Shown: positions 8,914 to 16,219 of the stretch, one piece after another
Layout of the letters: every line of letters begins with the position of its first letter
How positions within the stretch are numbered: the stretch's first letter is position 1
Source of the DNA: Oligoflexus sp.
Lineage (GTDB): Bacteria; Bdellovibrionota_B; Oligoflexia; Oligoflexales; Oligoflexaceae
Direction of reading: 5' to 3'
Length of the DNA stretch: 44,335 nt
Assembly (NCBI RefSeq): GCF_035712445.1
Contig: NZ_DASTAT010000130.1
Location: 1-44,335 of the forward strand
Notes under the pieces: model-generated
Told to the model about the DNA's origin: nothing
Database searches by the model: none
Seen by the model: the letters and a program-made list of their open reading frames with translations, nothing else
Position numbers and translations under genes: made by a program

Positions 8914-10430
8914 TTTTCCGCTCCCCAATTCGCCGTGGCTCCATCTTCATCAGGACCAAGCCAACGCGTCAGAGGAATTTTGTAACGGCTGTTGATAACC
9001 TGATCCGCGCTTCGGGAAGCCGCAAGAGGCAGAATCAAAGGCACTTCCTCCTGCCAGAAATCAAAGACCAAATGCGAGCCCTCGGCCTCGTCGATGGCCC
9101 GCGCCAGATCATCGAGCGACAAAACTTTCTTTCCATTCACGCGCGTCACGACCGCATCCATGAATGGACCAGAGAAGGTATTCACGGCATGCGGCAGGCG
9201 TTCGGCCAGCACGATGACATCGCGTGCGCCCTCAAGATCCTTGATCTGCGAAAAATGATTATGAATGTAACGCAGGGGCAGAGGCGCATCCAGATACCAG
9301 CTGCGTCCCCAGGTCTCAAGGTAATCGCGACTGAGGCTCGTGAAGACAAGTCCAGCGAAACTCAGAAAGCGCGGCTGATTCCAAAAGATATGCGCGCCAT
9401 CGTAAAAGGCTGCCTTCGCCTTCAGGACCAGCTCGACTGTGCGACGCTTCCCTTCCCGCAGAATATCCAGCTTCAATGGATCACCGCGCTGCTTCAGATC
9501 ATAGAGAACGCGAAAGGGCAGACGGTCGCGCAGATAGGAAATCTTCCCGTCAATGCCCACGGGTTTTCCATCTATCGCCAGGATGATATCCCCTGAATTC
9601 ACCGCACCGGACAGCGGCGAATAGGACGCCACTTCACTGACCTTCACGCCGCCTTCACCGGCCTTGAGCCCGTGATAGCGCCGCGTCGCGGTATTCTGCA
9701 GGGCATTGTCCTGCACGTTGAATCCCTGCACCGGATGACCATCGTAACGGCCATCGGCAATATCGGTCAGAAATCTTTTGATCACGGGCGTGGGGATGAT
9801 ATAGCCGGTATTTTCCGCGCCGGTATAGGCCTGAAAAGCCACTCCGACCGCTATTTTTCCCTGCAGAACAGGTCCCCCGCTATTGCCGGGATTGATGGCG
9901 GAATCCACCTGCACCAGAAGGTGACTGTCCGCAGCCGAGTGCACATAGCGCCGATAACTGACCCGCGAGACCACGCCCTGTGTGATCGAAAGCTGCTCGC
10001 CCCCCGTGGGATAGCCGACCGTATTCACCGTCTCGCGCACATCGGGAATATCGCCGAAGGCGATCGGCGTCACGCCGCTCAGATACGCCGGATCCTGGAC
10101 CTCAAGCAGCGCCAGATCACAGTCGTGGGCCATGAATTTAACGCGGGCGCTCACGGGTTCATCATCACCGTCCTTCAGAACGGAAATGAATTTGCCATTC
10201 GCCACCACGTGCGCATTGGTCAGAATGCCGGCCGGCCCAATATAAAATCCGGTACCGGACGAGGACTTCACCGCCTGATGATTCCAGGGTTGCTTGTAAT
10301 CAGGTTCCTGTGAAATGACCTGAACTTTGAATATAGCCTTGCGCACCGCTCCCAGTTCGACGGCGCGCACCGGCCTGGATCCCACCATCACACACAGGAC
10401 GGCCAGGATCCTCCAGCCTTTTTTCATCAT
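8910..10430 (-). CDS. periplasmic DegP/HtrA-like serine endoprotease with PDZ domains
   Basis: A 506-residue exported trypsin-like protease. The best start is the ATG at 10428-10430, preceded by TTGAGG; a TTG at 10442 overlapping the previous stop is possible. After the signal peptide (ending near RPVRAVE) comes the chymotrypsin-fold domain with an intact triad: His74 in LTNAHVVANG, Asp105 in CDLALLEV and Ser184 in NPGNSGGPVL. A PDZ domain follows (SGAVNSGDIILAIDGKPV) and a second, more divergent PDZ-like region lies at the C-terminus (VVTRVNGKKVLSLDDLARAID). The long segment between them is shared with the downstream pseudoprotease, so the pair arose by duplication. Expected role is cleavage of misfolded envelope proteins. 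It lies in a tight minus-strand series with a response regulator and a lipoprotein upstream. Confidence 0.92.
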   Translation of the reverse strand: MMKKGWRILAVLCVMVGSRPVRAVELGAVRKAIFKVQVISQEPDYKQPWNHQAVKSSSGTGFYIGPAGILTNAHVVANGKFISVLKDGDDEPVSARVKFMAHDCDLALLEVQDPAYLSGVTPIAFGDIPDVRETVNTVGYPTGGEQLSITQGVVSRVSYRRYVHSAADSHLLVQVDSAINPGNSGGPVLQGKIAVGVAFQAYTGAENTGYIIPTPVIKRFLTDIADGRYDGHPVQGFNVQDNALQNTATRRYHGLKAGEGGVKVSEVASYSPLSGAVNSGDIILAIDGKPVGIDGKISYLRDRLPFRVLYDLKQRGDPLKLDILREGKRRTVELVLKAKAAFYDGAHIFWNQPRFLSFAGLVFTSLSRDYLETWGRSWYLDAPLPLRYIHNHFSQIKDLEGARDVIVLAERLPHAVNTFSGPFMDAVVTRVNGKKVLSLDDLARAIDEAEGSHLVFDFWQEEVPLILPLAASRSADQVINSRYKIPLTRWLGPDEDGATANWGAEK

Positions 10431-10438
10431 AGAAAACC

Positions 10439-11728
10439 TCAAGGCGTATCACAGCCCGCAAAAGCCTGCGTGCTGATCTGTCGATAGGCGCTGCAAAGAT
10501 CCGTGCGTTCCTGCTCACTCAGTTGGCCCGAATCTATTTTGCTGGAAATTTGTTTTCTCAGTTCCGTGGCCATGCCTTCCGTCAGCTGATCCTTGAAAGC
10601 CACCGCTCCCTGATCCTTGCCTTCGGCTCCCCCGCCTGCACCGCTGCCGATTTTATCCTTCTGGCCCTGAAGCTCAGCGATCGCATCGACGATGCCTTGG
10701 GAAACATCCTCGGGCACCGCGGCCATATTTTGAAAAGCCAGGGATACCGTCTGCAGATCATTGAACATGGCCGTCAGCATCGAAGCCCTGGCTGCGCCTA
10801 CGTCCGTTGGAAGAATGATATCGACCACGGCGGCGAGATCCTTCACCGCCTTCACATACTCGGTCAGCGAGGGTATTTCACTGCGACTCTCAAGGATGGC
10901 GGCACGTTTTTGCAGATTGGGCGTGACTCCATCCTGAGTATAAAGAACTACCTGATGAAAGGCGATCGCTTCCACAAGATGCGCCACGGCCCACACGAAA
11001 AGTGCGTTGCTGCCGGGATTGTCTATTTCTTCATCAGTCTGGCAGCTTTCTGCACCATGACGTATATCAGGCTGCTCACCCAGGATTTTCACCGAGGCCG
11101 GCATGAACGGACACAGGACAAGGGTTGCGCGGGCAATGTGAGAAAGGGTCGATGAATCCGAATCACGAGCCTCGACAGAATTTTTCGGCAGGTAGACCGG
11201 CAGATCGCGGAACGGTCCCGAGGTCGGCGCACCTTCCAGCTCGCCGAGCCTATTGCCCGGCAGGGTAATGGCCTCGTAATCACTCGAACCCAGTCCGACG
11301 AGGCTGGCCAGGGATGTGAGTTGCCCTGAAGCATTGCTCTCGCCTGCAGACGCGAGAGTCGCGGCTTCGCCCTCTTTCTCCTGGTTCTTTTCCATCAGTT
11401 TCCGCGCGAGCTGAAACATATCCAGCCCCGCCACACCCAGATGACAATAGCCCACCTGCACGGCGCACGCGCCGCAGTCCGGCGCCAGGTCCAGGGATGC
11501 TGCGGCATCACGCAACGCGCCCTCATAGTCGCCGGCATCCAGACGAATCCGGGAGCGGGACAGAAGCGCACCGGCGTCGTGCTCGACACCGGGGGCCGCG
11601 ATCAGACCCATGATATTGCTCGATTCGGAACAGCCAGGCAGCAGCAAGGCGAGAAGCAGCGGCAGGCCCGTTATCCAGCTCGGGATTGCGCGATTTTGCG
11701 GAACACTTCTTCCCATGATTCCATGCAA
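10439..11728 (-). CDS. lipoprotein of unknown function, with a TPR-like N-terminal stretch
   Basis: A 429-residue lipoprotein: hydrophobic segment and lipobox LLLPGC, then SESSNIMG. The start is ATG 11728 or the ATG 12 bases inside it; both overlap the 3' end of the response regulator gene, which points to translational coupling. Residues about 55-95 (AGDYEGALRDAAASLDLAPDCGACAVQVGYCHLG) look like one and a half tetratricopeptide repeats. The rest is mostly helical with a conserved-looking acidic, glycine-rich patch near the C-terminus (GSGAGGGAEGKDQG). I recognise no family. Its stop overlaps a possible TTG start of the protease gene, so regulator, lipoprotein, protease and pseudoprotease form one transcription unit. 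It may be an envelope sensor or substrate-presenting partner of the proteases; that is inference. Confidence 0.75.
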   Translation of the reverse strand: MHGIMGRSVPQNRAIPSWITGLPLLLALLLPGCSESSNIMGLIAAPGVEHDAGALLSRSRIRLDAGDYEGALRDAAASLDLAPDCGACAVQVGYCHLGVAGLDMFQLARKLMEKNQEKEGEAATLASAGESNASGQLTSLASLVGLGSSDYEAITLPGNRLGELEGAPTSGPFRDLPVYLPKNSVEARDSDSSTLSHIARATLVLCPFMPASVKILGEQPDIRHGAESCQTDEEIDNPGSNALFVWAVAHLVEAIAFHQVVLYTQDGVTPNLQKRAAILESRSEIPSLTEYVKAVKDLAAVVDIILPTDVGAARASMLTAMFNDLQTVSLAFQNMAAVPEDVSQGIVDAIAELQGQKDKIGSGAGGGAEGKDQGAVAFKDQLTEGMATELRKQISSKIDSGQLSEQERTDLCSAYRQISTQAFAGCDTP

Positions 11729-12102
11729 TCCAGTACCCTCTGAAAGGTCGTTCGGATTTCCTTGGGATTAAATGGTTTCTGAATGAAGCCATCAGCTCCA
11801 TCATTGTAGCAGGTAACGGCTTTGGTATAACTCATGTTTCCGGTGATGATCACAGTTTTAATACCGCGGCCCATCTGTTTCACGCGCAGATTGATCTGAT
11901 CCCCGTTCATGCGCGGCATGCGCACATCCGTGACGACGATGCGGACCGGGTTATTCTCGATGAATTCGAGGGCTTTTTCCGGGTCATGAAACGACTGGAT
12001 GGTAAAGGCCCCGGGGCACATGTCCTCCAGGTATTCGGAAAGGATGTCCGAGAGGTCCTCTTGATCGTCCACCATCACCATGAGATAGGGCTTGTTGAAC
12101 AC
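11671..12102 (-). CDS. single-domain response regulator (CheY-like receiver)
   Basis: A 143-residue receiver domain with no output domain. It shows the acidic pair (MVDDQED), the phosphorylatable Asp in VVTDVRMPRMNG, the Thr in VIITGNMS and the conserved Lys in FIQKPFNP. The last about 15 residues extend past the domain as a helix. The start is a GTG at 12100-12102 with AAGGGGGA upstream. It leads the lipoprotein/protease operon, overlapping the lipoprotein start by some 58 bases. Without a DNA-binding domain it must act through protein contacts. Two histidine kinases encoded 4-9 kb away are possible phosphodonors, but nothing in the sequence links them directly. Confidence 0.9.
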   Translation of the reverse strand: MFNKPYLMVMVDDQEDLSDILSEYLEDMCPGAFTIQSFHDPEKALEFIENNPVRIVVTDVRMPRMNGDQINLRVKQMGRGIKTVIITGNMSYTKAVTCYNDGADGFIQKPFNPKEIRTTFQRVLDCMESWEEVFRKIAQSRAG

Positions 12103-12171
12103 AGGCTTGTCCCCCTTCCTGAAATCTGGAATGGATTACCCATCACGTTTACAGTCCTGACAGATGCTACT

Positions 12172-12933
12172 TTATTGTCTTTGATTTAGGCGGGCGGTGC
12201 AACCGGGAGCCTGCAGAATAAAACCGGGGTTCCAGCGCCGCTTGAATTCATAGCGCAAGGGCTGGCCGCTTTTCATTTCCAGCATGGAGCAACCGGCTGC
12301 GCGTGCGACCGCATCACCGGCGGCAATGTCCCATGCCGACAAGGGGCTGAAGCGGGGATAAAAGTGGGCCTCGCCTTTGGCCACAAGGCAGAACTTGAAG
12401 GACGATCCGATTTTGATCACGCGGCTCAGATCATTGTCCCGAAGGAAACCGTCGAATTCCTTTTCGGGTCGCGAGGCACTGCAGACAGCGACCCGATCGG
12501 GACCCCATACCGGCTGCACTCTTTTTTGATTAATGCGCAGACCTTCATCGGAACCGTAATAGAGTTCCTCGCGTTCGGGGGCATAAACCACGCCCGCCAC
12601 CGGTACGCCTTCTTCGATCAGAGCTATATTCACGGTAAACGTCGGACGGTGGGCGATGAACTCTTTGGTTCCGTCAATCGGGTCGATAAGCCAATATGAC
12701 GATATTTGATCCGCGTCCGGCGATGCTTCGCCAGTGCCCTCTTCAGAAATAATCGGCAGAGACGAAAACTGCCGCAGGCCGCGGCAGATAATCTCATTGG
12801 CCAGCAAATCCGCCTGAGTGACAGGGGAATGATCATCCTTGGTCTGGACATCCAGACGGCCATGACTATGTATTTTCATGACGGCCTCACCCGCTTCCAG
12901 GGCCAGGCTTTCCAGACGCAGGAGGTCTTTCAT
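12172..12933 (-). CDS. cysQ: 3'(2'),5'-bisphosphate nucleotidase CysQ
   Basis: A 253-residue member of the inositol monophosphatase superfamily, full length for CysQ. It has the metal-binding signatures in order: SPVTQADLLANE, ISEEGTGE (EE of the metal site), YWLIDPIDGTKEF and, near the C-terminus, LSAWDIAAGDAVARAAG. The KEFI after DPIDGT is typical of CysQ rather than inositol phosphatases. The enzyme hydrolyses 3'-phosphoadenosine 5'-phosphate, a by-product of sulphate assimilation and of 4'-phosphopantetheine transfer, to AMP, in the cytoplasm or at the inner membrane. Its ATG overlaps the stop of the short yqeY gene (ATGA), so the two are translationally coupled. About 70 bases separate it from the response regulator downstream. 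Confidence 0.93.
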   Translation of the reverse strand: MKDLLRLESLALEAGEAVMKIHSHGRLDVQTKDDHSPVTQADLLANEIICRGLRQFSSLPIISEEGTGEASPDADQISSYWLIDPIDGTKEFIAHRPTFTVNIALIEEGVPVAGVVYAPEREELYYGSDEGLRINQKRVQPVWGPDRVAVCSASRPEKEFDGFLRDNDLSRVIKIGSSFKFCLVAKGEAHFYPRFSPLSAWDIAAGDAVARAAGCSMLEMKSGQPLRYEFKRRWNPGFILQAPGCTARLNQRQ

Positions 12934-13217
12934 ACTTTCACGCTATCACCCATATAACTTTCCACGATGTCGATTTCCTGAGCGATTTCCGTACGTTTCT
13001 CGCCTTCGGGATAGGCATCGAGGGACTTTTTCAGTTTCTTTTGATAGGCCGATATGACTTTGAGTGCGTGGTCGTCTTCGAGGGAGCTGCTGCGTTGATC
13101 GGAAGTCATGGCATACTTGAATTCGGAGAGCAGCATGCGCAGCACGCCGGTTCTGAACTTGTCCTTAGCCTTCATGGCGTTCTTCATGTCCTCGGCGATC
13201 CGTTCCATCAAAGTCAA
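12930..13217 (-). CDS. short YqeY-like protein (N-terminal part only)
   Basis: The sequence (V/M)TLMERIAEDMKNAMKAKDKFRTGVLRML matches the start of YqeY/GatB-YqeY proteins. Judging by AAGGAG about 8 bases upstream, the likely start is the TTG at 13215-13217 (95 residues); an ATG lies at 13206-13208. Longer upstream extensions cross into the rpmG promoter region and look non-coding. YqeY proteins are normally about 150 residues; this one stops after EIAQEIDIVESYMGDSVKV, so the C-terminal domain similar to the tail of GatB is missing. The stop codon overlaps the cysQ ATG, so the shortening is a stable arrangement rather than a window artefact. YqeY's function is poorly known (a tRNA-related role has been proposed from its GatB similarity). 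Confidence 0.78.
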   Translation of the reverse strand: MTLMERIAEDMKNAMKAKDKFRTGVLRMLLSEFKYAMTSDQRSSSLEDDHALKVISAYQKKLKKSLDAYPEGEKRTEIAQEIDIVESYMGDSVKV

Positions 13218-13370
13218 AACACCTGCTCCTTCGGTGGTTGAACCAGCACATGCCTTGAAGGTACCGTAAAGAGGCGCCACCTGCCACGGATTTTGCTTGA
13301 AAATCCTGAAGGCTTTCTGGTACATCTCAGGTCCTGGCATTGGCTGCTTATGATTTAAGGATATCAAACC

Positions 13371-13538
13371 ATGGCAAAAGGCAAAAACGCCCGCGAACTT
13401 ATCCGCCTCGTTTCTTCCGCTGGAACTGGCTATTTCTATACGACCTCGAAAAAACGCGGTCAGGAAAAACTTCAGTTGAAGAAATACGATCCCAAAGTGA
13501 AGCAACACGTTGTGTTCAAAGAAGCCAAGATCAAGTAA
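13371..13538 (+). CDS. rpmG: 50S ribosomal protein L33
   Basis: A 55-codon gene: MAKGKNARELIRLVSSAGTG, then YFYTTSKKRG...KLQLKKYDPKVKQHVVFKEAKIK. This is ribosomal protein L33 at its usual length. It is the zinc-free (C-minus) type: none of the four cysteines of the zinc-ribbon form is present. L33 sits in the large subunit near the tRNA exit site. A TTAAGGAT ribosome site is about 9 bases before the ATG, and a strong hairpin terminator follows 25 bases after the stop. It appears to be monocistronic, divergent from yqeY-cysQ. Confidence 0.95.
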   Translation: MAKGKNARELIRLVSSAGTGYFYTTSKKRGQEKLQLKKYDPKVKQHVVFKEAKIK

Positions 13539-13563
13539 TTGATCCTGTCTTTGTGAATATAAA

Positions 13564-13599
13564 AGCGAGCCTGGAGTGCATCCAAGGCTCGCTTTTTTT
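13564..13599 (+). terminator. intrinsic terminator of rpmG
   Basis: AGCGAGCC-TGGA (13564-13575) pairs with TCCA-A-GGCTCGCT (13581-13593), leaving a 5-base loop and one bulged A, followed by seven Ts. It ends at the stop codon of the convergent binding-protein gene. Confidence 0.9.
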
Positions 13600-14522
13600 C
13601 ATTCGAGGACCGAGAAATCAAAGATCCCCGCCTCCCTTTGCTTCAGCTGCTCCTGCACGCTTGTGCCTGAATACTGCATGACGTCAGCAACCTCGGCCGA
13701 TGTCCTGAGGCTCTGCAAGAGCTTGGCCTGCTCCTTCCGCACTTCAGCCGCTGTTTTAAAGATGACGAGCCCCTGGAAATCCTGAGCGACCAACGGCAGG
13801 GGAATACCTCGCAGCTTCGCATAGGCTGCATAGAGCCGGTTCTTATCCCGCGCTCTTTGAAGCCTCTCCTTCACATAGGCTTGGATCTTCGGTCGATGCT
13901 GGTCGAGGGCGGACTTGCGCGTGACCACGATATCATAAAGCTTTTCTGGAAAATCAGCGCTGGTCGCCAGCACCTGAGCCCCACGGGCCAAGGCCTGGCG
14001 CGAATAAGGCTGCCAGTTCACAGCCCCAAAGAAGCGGGTTCGACCAATGGCCTGGGGTGTGTTTTCGACCTTCACATCCTCCATGACCACATCGCGCAGG
14101 CTGAGGCCCTGACTCTTCAGATAAAAATTCAGCAGCACCGTACTCGTCGTACCGCGCTGCAGGGCCCAGCGGGAGCCTCGCAGCGTCCCTGGATTCCCCC
14201 CTTTCTGTCCCAGGACCTGATCCACCCCATCAGAGTAATTGACGAGCGACACGATGCGCGAGTCCACACCCTCCAGGTCGCTCGTCACGAAAATATAAGT
14301 ATCGGCCATGATGAGATCGAAATAGTTCTTTTTAAAGCGGACCGAGCAGGCATGAACTGTCGTTTGACTGACTTCGTAATCGTCCTTGTGGTCCAGAAGG
14401 TAATCGAGGGCGATCGCATAGCTCGGAAAATCACCCACGCACACACGAAGCTTTCGTGTTTGAGCTGACATCTGTAGCGGCATCCCAAGCGCAAGACAGA
14501 CAAGGAGTAACAAACGGACCAT
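13599..14522 (-). CDS. orphan periplasmic substrate-binding protein (type 2, ABC-transporter or sensor type)
   Basis: A 307-residue protein with a signal peptide (MVRLLLLVCLALGMPLQMSA). The fold markers are those of a type 2 periplasmic binding protein: RKLRVCVGDFPSYAIALDYLL at the start, a middle QRGTTSTVLLNFYLKSQGL (the SsuA/TauA/NMT1-like 'G..T' crossover), VENTPQAIGRTRFFGAVNWQPY and VVTRKSALDQHRPKIQAYVKE. Such proteins deliver ligands to ABC permeases. No permease or ATPase gene is nearby, so it may serve a distant transporter or a sensory system. It is convergent with rpmG and has its own ATG with GGGGAC upstream. The ligand cannot be inferred. Confidence 0.82.
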   Translation of the reverse strand: MVRLLLLVCLALGMPLQMSAQTRKLRVCVGDFPSYAIALDYLLDHKDDYEVSQTTVHACSVRFKKNYFDLIMADTYIFVTSDLEGVDSRIVSLVNYSDGVDQVLGQKGGNPGTLRGSRWALQRGTTSTVLLNFYLKSQGLSLRDVVMEDVKVENTPQAIGRTRFFGAVNWQPYSRQALARGAQVLATSADFPEKLYDIVVTRKSALDQHRPKIQAYVKERLQRARDKNRLYAAYAKLRGIPLPLVAQDFQGLVIFKTAAEVRKEQAKLLQSLRTSAEVADVMQYSGTSVQEQLKQREAGIFDFSVLE

Positions 14523-14639
14523 GGCGTCCCCATTCTGCTCGCTTCGAGCCTTGGGAAAATAAACCCTATCTTAGCATGGCCTATGTCGTCTGAAAAAGTG
14601 GGGAAAAGCGTGCCAGAATTGGCGTTGAAGAGGATTCCA

Positions 14640-14662
14640 CGCACCTCGGGGAGTGAGGTGCG
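14640..14662. other. inverted repeat between minus-strand genes
   Basis: CGCACCTC (14640-14647) and GAGGTGCG (14655-14662) form a perfect 8-bp stem with a 7-base loop just downstream of the small membrane-protein gene. There is no T-run on either side, so it is at best a weak or Rho-assisted terminator. Confidence 0.4.
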
Positions 14663-14681
14663 GGACCGCGATTCGTAAGCC

Positions 14682-14930
14682 TCAGAGGACAGGAAAATGA
14701 ATGAACTGATAAATCATCAGACTGGACGCCAGCAGTACCAAGGACACAAGACAGAGAATCGCGTTGGTCAGGATTTGCATGCGGGTGCCGCGTGTGGCCC
14801 GTCCATCAAAGTTCATGGTGCCATAAAACTGGCGATGAACCTTGCGCCACTCCAAAACCAGAGTGCGTGCACTCATGACGGCTGTAACAAGACTGAGAGA
14901 CATGATGATTAGGATAATGCCCTGAGCCAT
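14682..14930 (-). CDS. small membrane protein with two transmembrane helices
   Basis: An 82-residue protein. The ATG at 14928-14930 is preferred because GAGGG lies seven bases upstream; the ATG six bases earlier would touch that site. Residues about 3-22 (GIILIIMSLSLVTAVMSA) and about 54-75 (ILTNAILCLVSLVLLASSLMIY) are hydrophobic helices; the loop between them is basic and hydrophilic (EWRKVHRQFYG...DGRATRGTR). I recognise no family. It stands alone between the binding-protein gene and a plus-strand secreted-protein cluster. Confidence 0.6.
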   Translation of the reverse strand: MAQGIILIIMSLSLVTAVMSARTLVLEWRKVHRQFYGTMNFDGRATRGTRMQILTNAILCLVSLVLLASSLMIYQFIHFPVL

Positions 14931-14936
14931 ACTCAT

Positions 14937-15261
14937 ACCCTCGCGGTGGTTTGCACAGGCGTATCAAACACTCTGTAATACCCTTCGCCCGTTTGGACCT
15001 TTCCCTGAGTTGAATCTTTAAACAATCGGTATCATTGAATTATGAGTGCACCAAAAGTTCACCTTATGATCAGGATTAGTCCAAAAGCAGGGGACTAAGA
15101 TCGTGTCCAACCTACATTCTTACCGGCTGGAAGAATCCGTGCCTTGCATGGAAACCTTCACGCTTTTATAAAAAAAAGAAGGATTCTGTCCGCAACTTGC
15201 TTTAGCCTGGGGCACGGCTTATATCCCTTAGGTTGTCAAAAAAATTCCAACGAGGACCGAG
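14937..15261. other. intergenic region, no gene seen
   Basis: A 325-base gap between divergent genes. Apart from one weak promoter candidate listed separately, it contains only an 18-codon ORF (from 15042) with no ribosome site. I see no repeats or hairpins of note. Confidence 0.45.
15197..15225 (+). promoter_or_regulatory. candidate sigma-70-type promoter
   Basis: TTGCTT (15197-15202), a 17-base spacer and TATATC (15220-15225) precede the secreted-protein gene at 15262. Spacing is ideal, but the -35 box matches the consensus at only three positions. Confidence 0.35.
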
Positions 15262-15981
15262 ATGAAATTTAAACTTTTCAGCTATGCGCTTTCCCTCTTG
15301 CTCGCGGCACCCCTTTTCGGACAAGGTGCGCAGCCCGTCTGGAACAATCTGACGACTGTTCAAATGCGTATACCATTTGGTCAATCCGTCTATTCATTTC
15401 CATTAGCGGCACCACGGCGCATTACGCCCTTCCGCATCGTGTATGTGCCCACACCAGCCTGCACGCAGTTTGCCGTCTATCCCCGCGTCCGTTATCAGGG
15501 AACGCAGACGCTGAGTGAGGTGCGCTTTCAAAATAACGTCTTTCAAACCGACAATAAAAATGTGGATCTCATCGAAGTCAACTTCGTGCAGAACGTCTTC
15601 CAGTGGCAGGATTGCAATATTTCGCTTCAAAGTCTGGCCCCTGCCAATCCACAGCCCTCGCAGCGCGTCTATGCGGGCGTGATCGAACACGGCGGTGGAT
15701 TCGTGAATCGCAAACCCGTCACGCTCCAGGGCACCTACTACACCCAGGATATCGAACTCTTGATTCCTGATTACTGTCCCGATTATGAAATCGCGGATCT
15801 GGGTGTGGTGACCGGCAGCGGCACCAGCTTTGTCACGCCCGATGGCAGCCGGTCGCGGACTCTGAACTTTCATCTGCCGCAGCCCATGGCCGTCTCGCAG
15901 CTGGAAGTGAGCCTTCTGGCTCCTGCTTTGCAGTCCTGTCAGATTCCTGTTTACGTCCGCCCCCTGACCCCACGTCCTTAA
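15262..15981 (+). CDS. secreted protein of unknown function
   Basis: A 239-residue protein with a clear signal peptide (MKFKLFSYALSLLLAAPLFG) and GAGGACCGAG upstream of the ATG. The mature part is beta-rich in appearance, with repeated short hydrophobic strands (FRIVYVPTPACTQFAVYPRV, VDLIEVNFVQNVFQWQDCNISL) and four spaced cysteines that could form two disulphides. No known domain is recognised. It is the first of several plus-strand genes for secreted proteins, but 238 bases separate it from the next, so it may be transcribed alone. Confidence 0.75.
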   Translation: MKFKLFSYALSLLLAAPLFGQGAQPVWNNLTTVQMRIPFGQSVYSFPLAAPRRITPFRIVYVPTPACTQFAVYPRVRYQGTQTLSEVRFQNNVFQTDNKNVDLIEVNFVQNVFQWQDCNISLQSLAPANPQPSQRVYAGVIEHGGGFVNRKPVTLQGTYYTQDIELLIPDYCPDYEIADLGVVTGSGTSFVTPDGSRSRTLNFHLPQPMAVSQLEVSLLAPALQSCQIPVYVRPLTPRP

Positions 15982-16054
15982 TGTGATCCTCGGGCTGGTC
16001 CATTCCAGGATCAGCCAGCCCTCTTCCTCTCAGTCCCCTGCAAAAATTGACCGT

Positions 16055-16080
16055 GTTCGTGAACCACGAACTTTCGCGAA
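16055..16080. promoter_or_regulatory. inverted repeats upstream of the 16,220 gene (possible operator)
   Basis: GTTCGTG-AAC-CACGAAC (16055-16071) is a perfect 7-bp inverted repeat, immediately followed by the 8-bp palindrome TTCGCGAA (16073-16080). The shared TTCG/CGAA half-sites and position 140 bases before the next gene suggest a protein-binding site; a small hairpin is the alternative. Confidence 0.35.
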
Positions 16081-16219
16081 CAGATAATGCCATCGGCCGT
16101 GGACCCTCGATTGTTCTCGCGTGGGTCGCGGCATAATCTGGGCCTCGTGAAGCTGAAGACGTCACAGCCCCACAAAAATCAGCAAAACCCTTTAAAAACC
16201 CTGTTCAAGGAGCGCTTTC

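Noticed and set aside
12930..13508. A 192-residue version of the YqeY gene
   Set aside because: The upstream extension overlaps the convergent-strand rpmG gene and has no family similarity; the ribosome site supports a start near 13217.
13599..14522. The orphan binding protein as GrrP of the GRRM system
   Set aside because: GRRM loci can include an orphan binding protein, but this one is about 7 kb away, separated by unrelated genes, and shows nothing specific to that group.
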